This document shows positions 12,952 through 12,988 of a DNA stretch of 12,988 bases, in pieces. The first letter of the stretch is position 1. Each line of letters opens with the position of its first letter. The position numbers and the translations under genes are program-made. Origin of the DNA: CAYPSN01 sp041907025 (GTDB lineage: Bacteria; Patescibacteriota; Saccharimonadia; CAILAD01; JADZBC01); assembly GCA_041907025.1 (NCBI GenBank), contig JAYRIB010000002.1, positions 1 to 12,988 of the forward strand. Reading direction: 5' to 3'. The notes under the pieces were generated by a model. That model was given only the letters and a program-made list of their open reading frames with translations. It was not told the origin of the DNA and did no database searches.

Positions 12952-12988
12952 AGCTTCTATTGTACCCCATCTGGTAGTGTCCTTGTTA

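Overview
The window looks like chromosomal DNA from a small-genome bacterium, most likely of the Candidate Phyla Radiation and plausibly Candidatus Saccharibacteria (TM7). This is inferred from protein style only: a compact run of translation, RNA-decay and replication genes with divergent sequences, a TruB without a PUA domain, a 'DHH' protein without its metal ligands, an S20 with a long Ala/Lys/Pro tail, and RNase J together with PNPase. TGA is used as a normal stop codon, which argues against the recoded Gracilibacteria and Absconditabacteria.

Layout. The left end (1-1502, + strand) is the 3' part of an ABC exporter gene cut by the window edge. Next, on the minus strand, come a small zinc-finger-like gene (1602-1865) and a short non-coding stretch with a consensus promoter and a long hairpin (1915-2051). 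The core block is also on the minus strand. In order of transcription (right to left) it is: degenerate DHH/NrnA-like protein (9236-8121), truB, rpsO, pnp, a family-4-like uracil-DNA glycosylase, and RNase J (ending at 2055). The order nrnA-truB-rpsO-pnp resembles the conserved bacterial order around these genes and supports the assignments.

To the right is an accessory segment: a three-gene minus-strand cluster of unknown small membrane proteins (10524-9359) and, divergent from it, a 54-residue Cys-containing membrane protein on the plus strand (10721-10885). The two are separated by back-to-back promoters, and one promoter carries an operator-like palindrome. Then come rpsT (ribosomal protein S20, + strand) with its own promoter and a strong bidirectional terminator, and a minus-strand pair, holA (DNA polymerase III delta) followed by a small membrane protein joined by an ATGA overlap.

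How it works together. rpsO, truB and rpsT serve the ribosome and tRNA. PNPase and RNase J are the likely core of mRNA decay. The DHH-like protein derives from a nanoRNase family but appears to have lost catalysis. The most unusual parts are the candidate small RNA or attenuator at about 1916-2016, the divergently promoted set of unknown small membrane proteins at 9323-10935, the degenerate DHH protein with an A9 slippage tract, and a uracil-DNA glycosylase that seems to have lost its iron-sulfur cluster ligands. No tRNA, rRNA, CRISPR array, insertion sequence or attachment site was recognised. No gene-free stretch exceeds about 300 bases.
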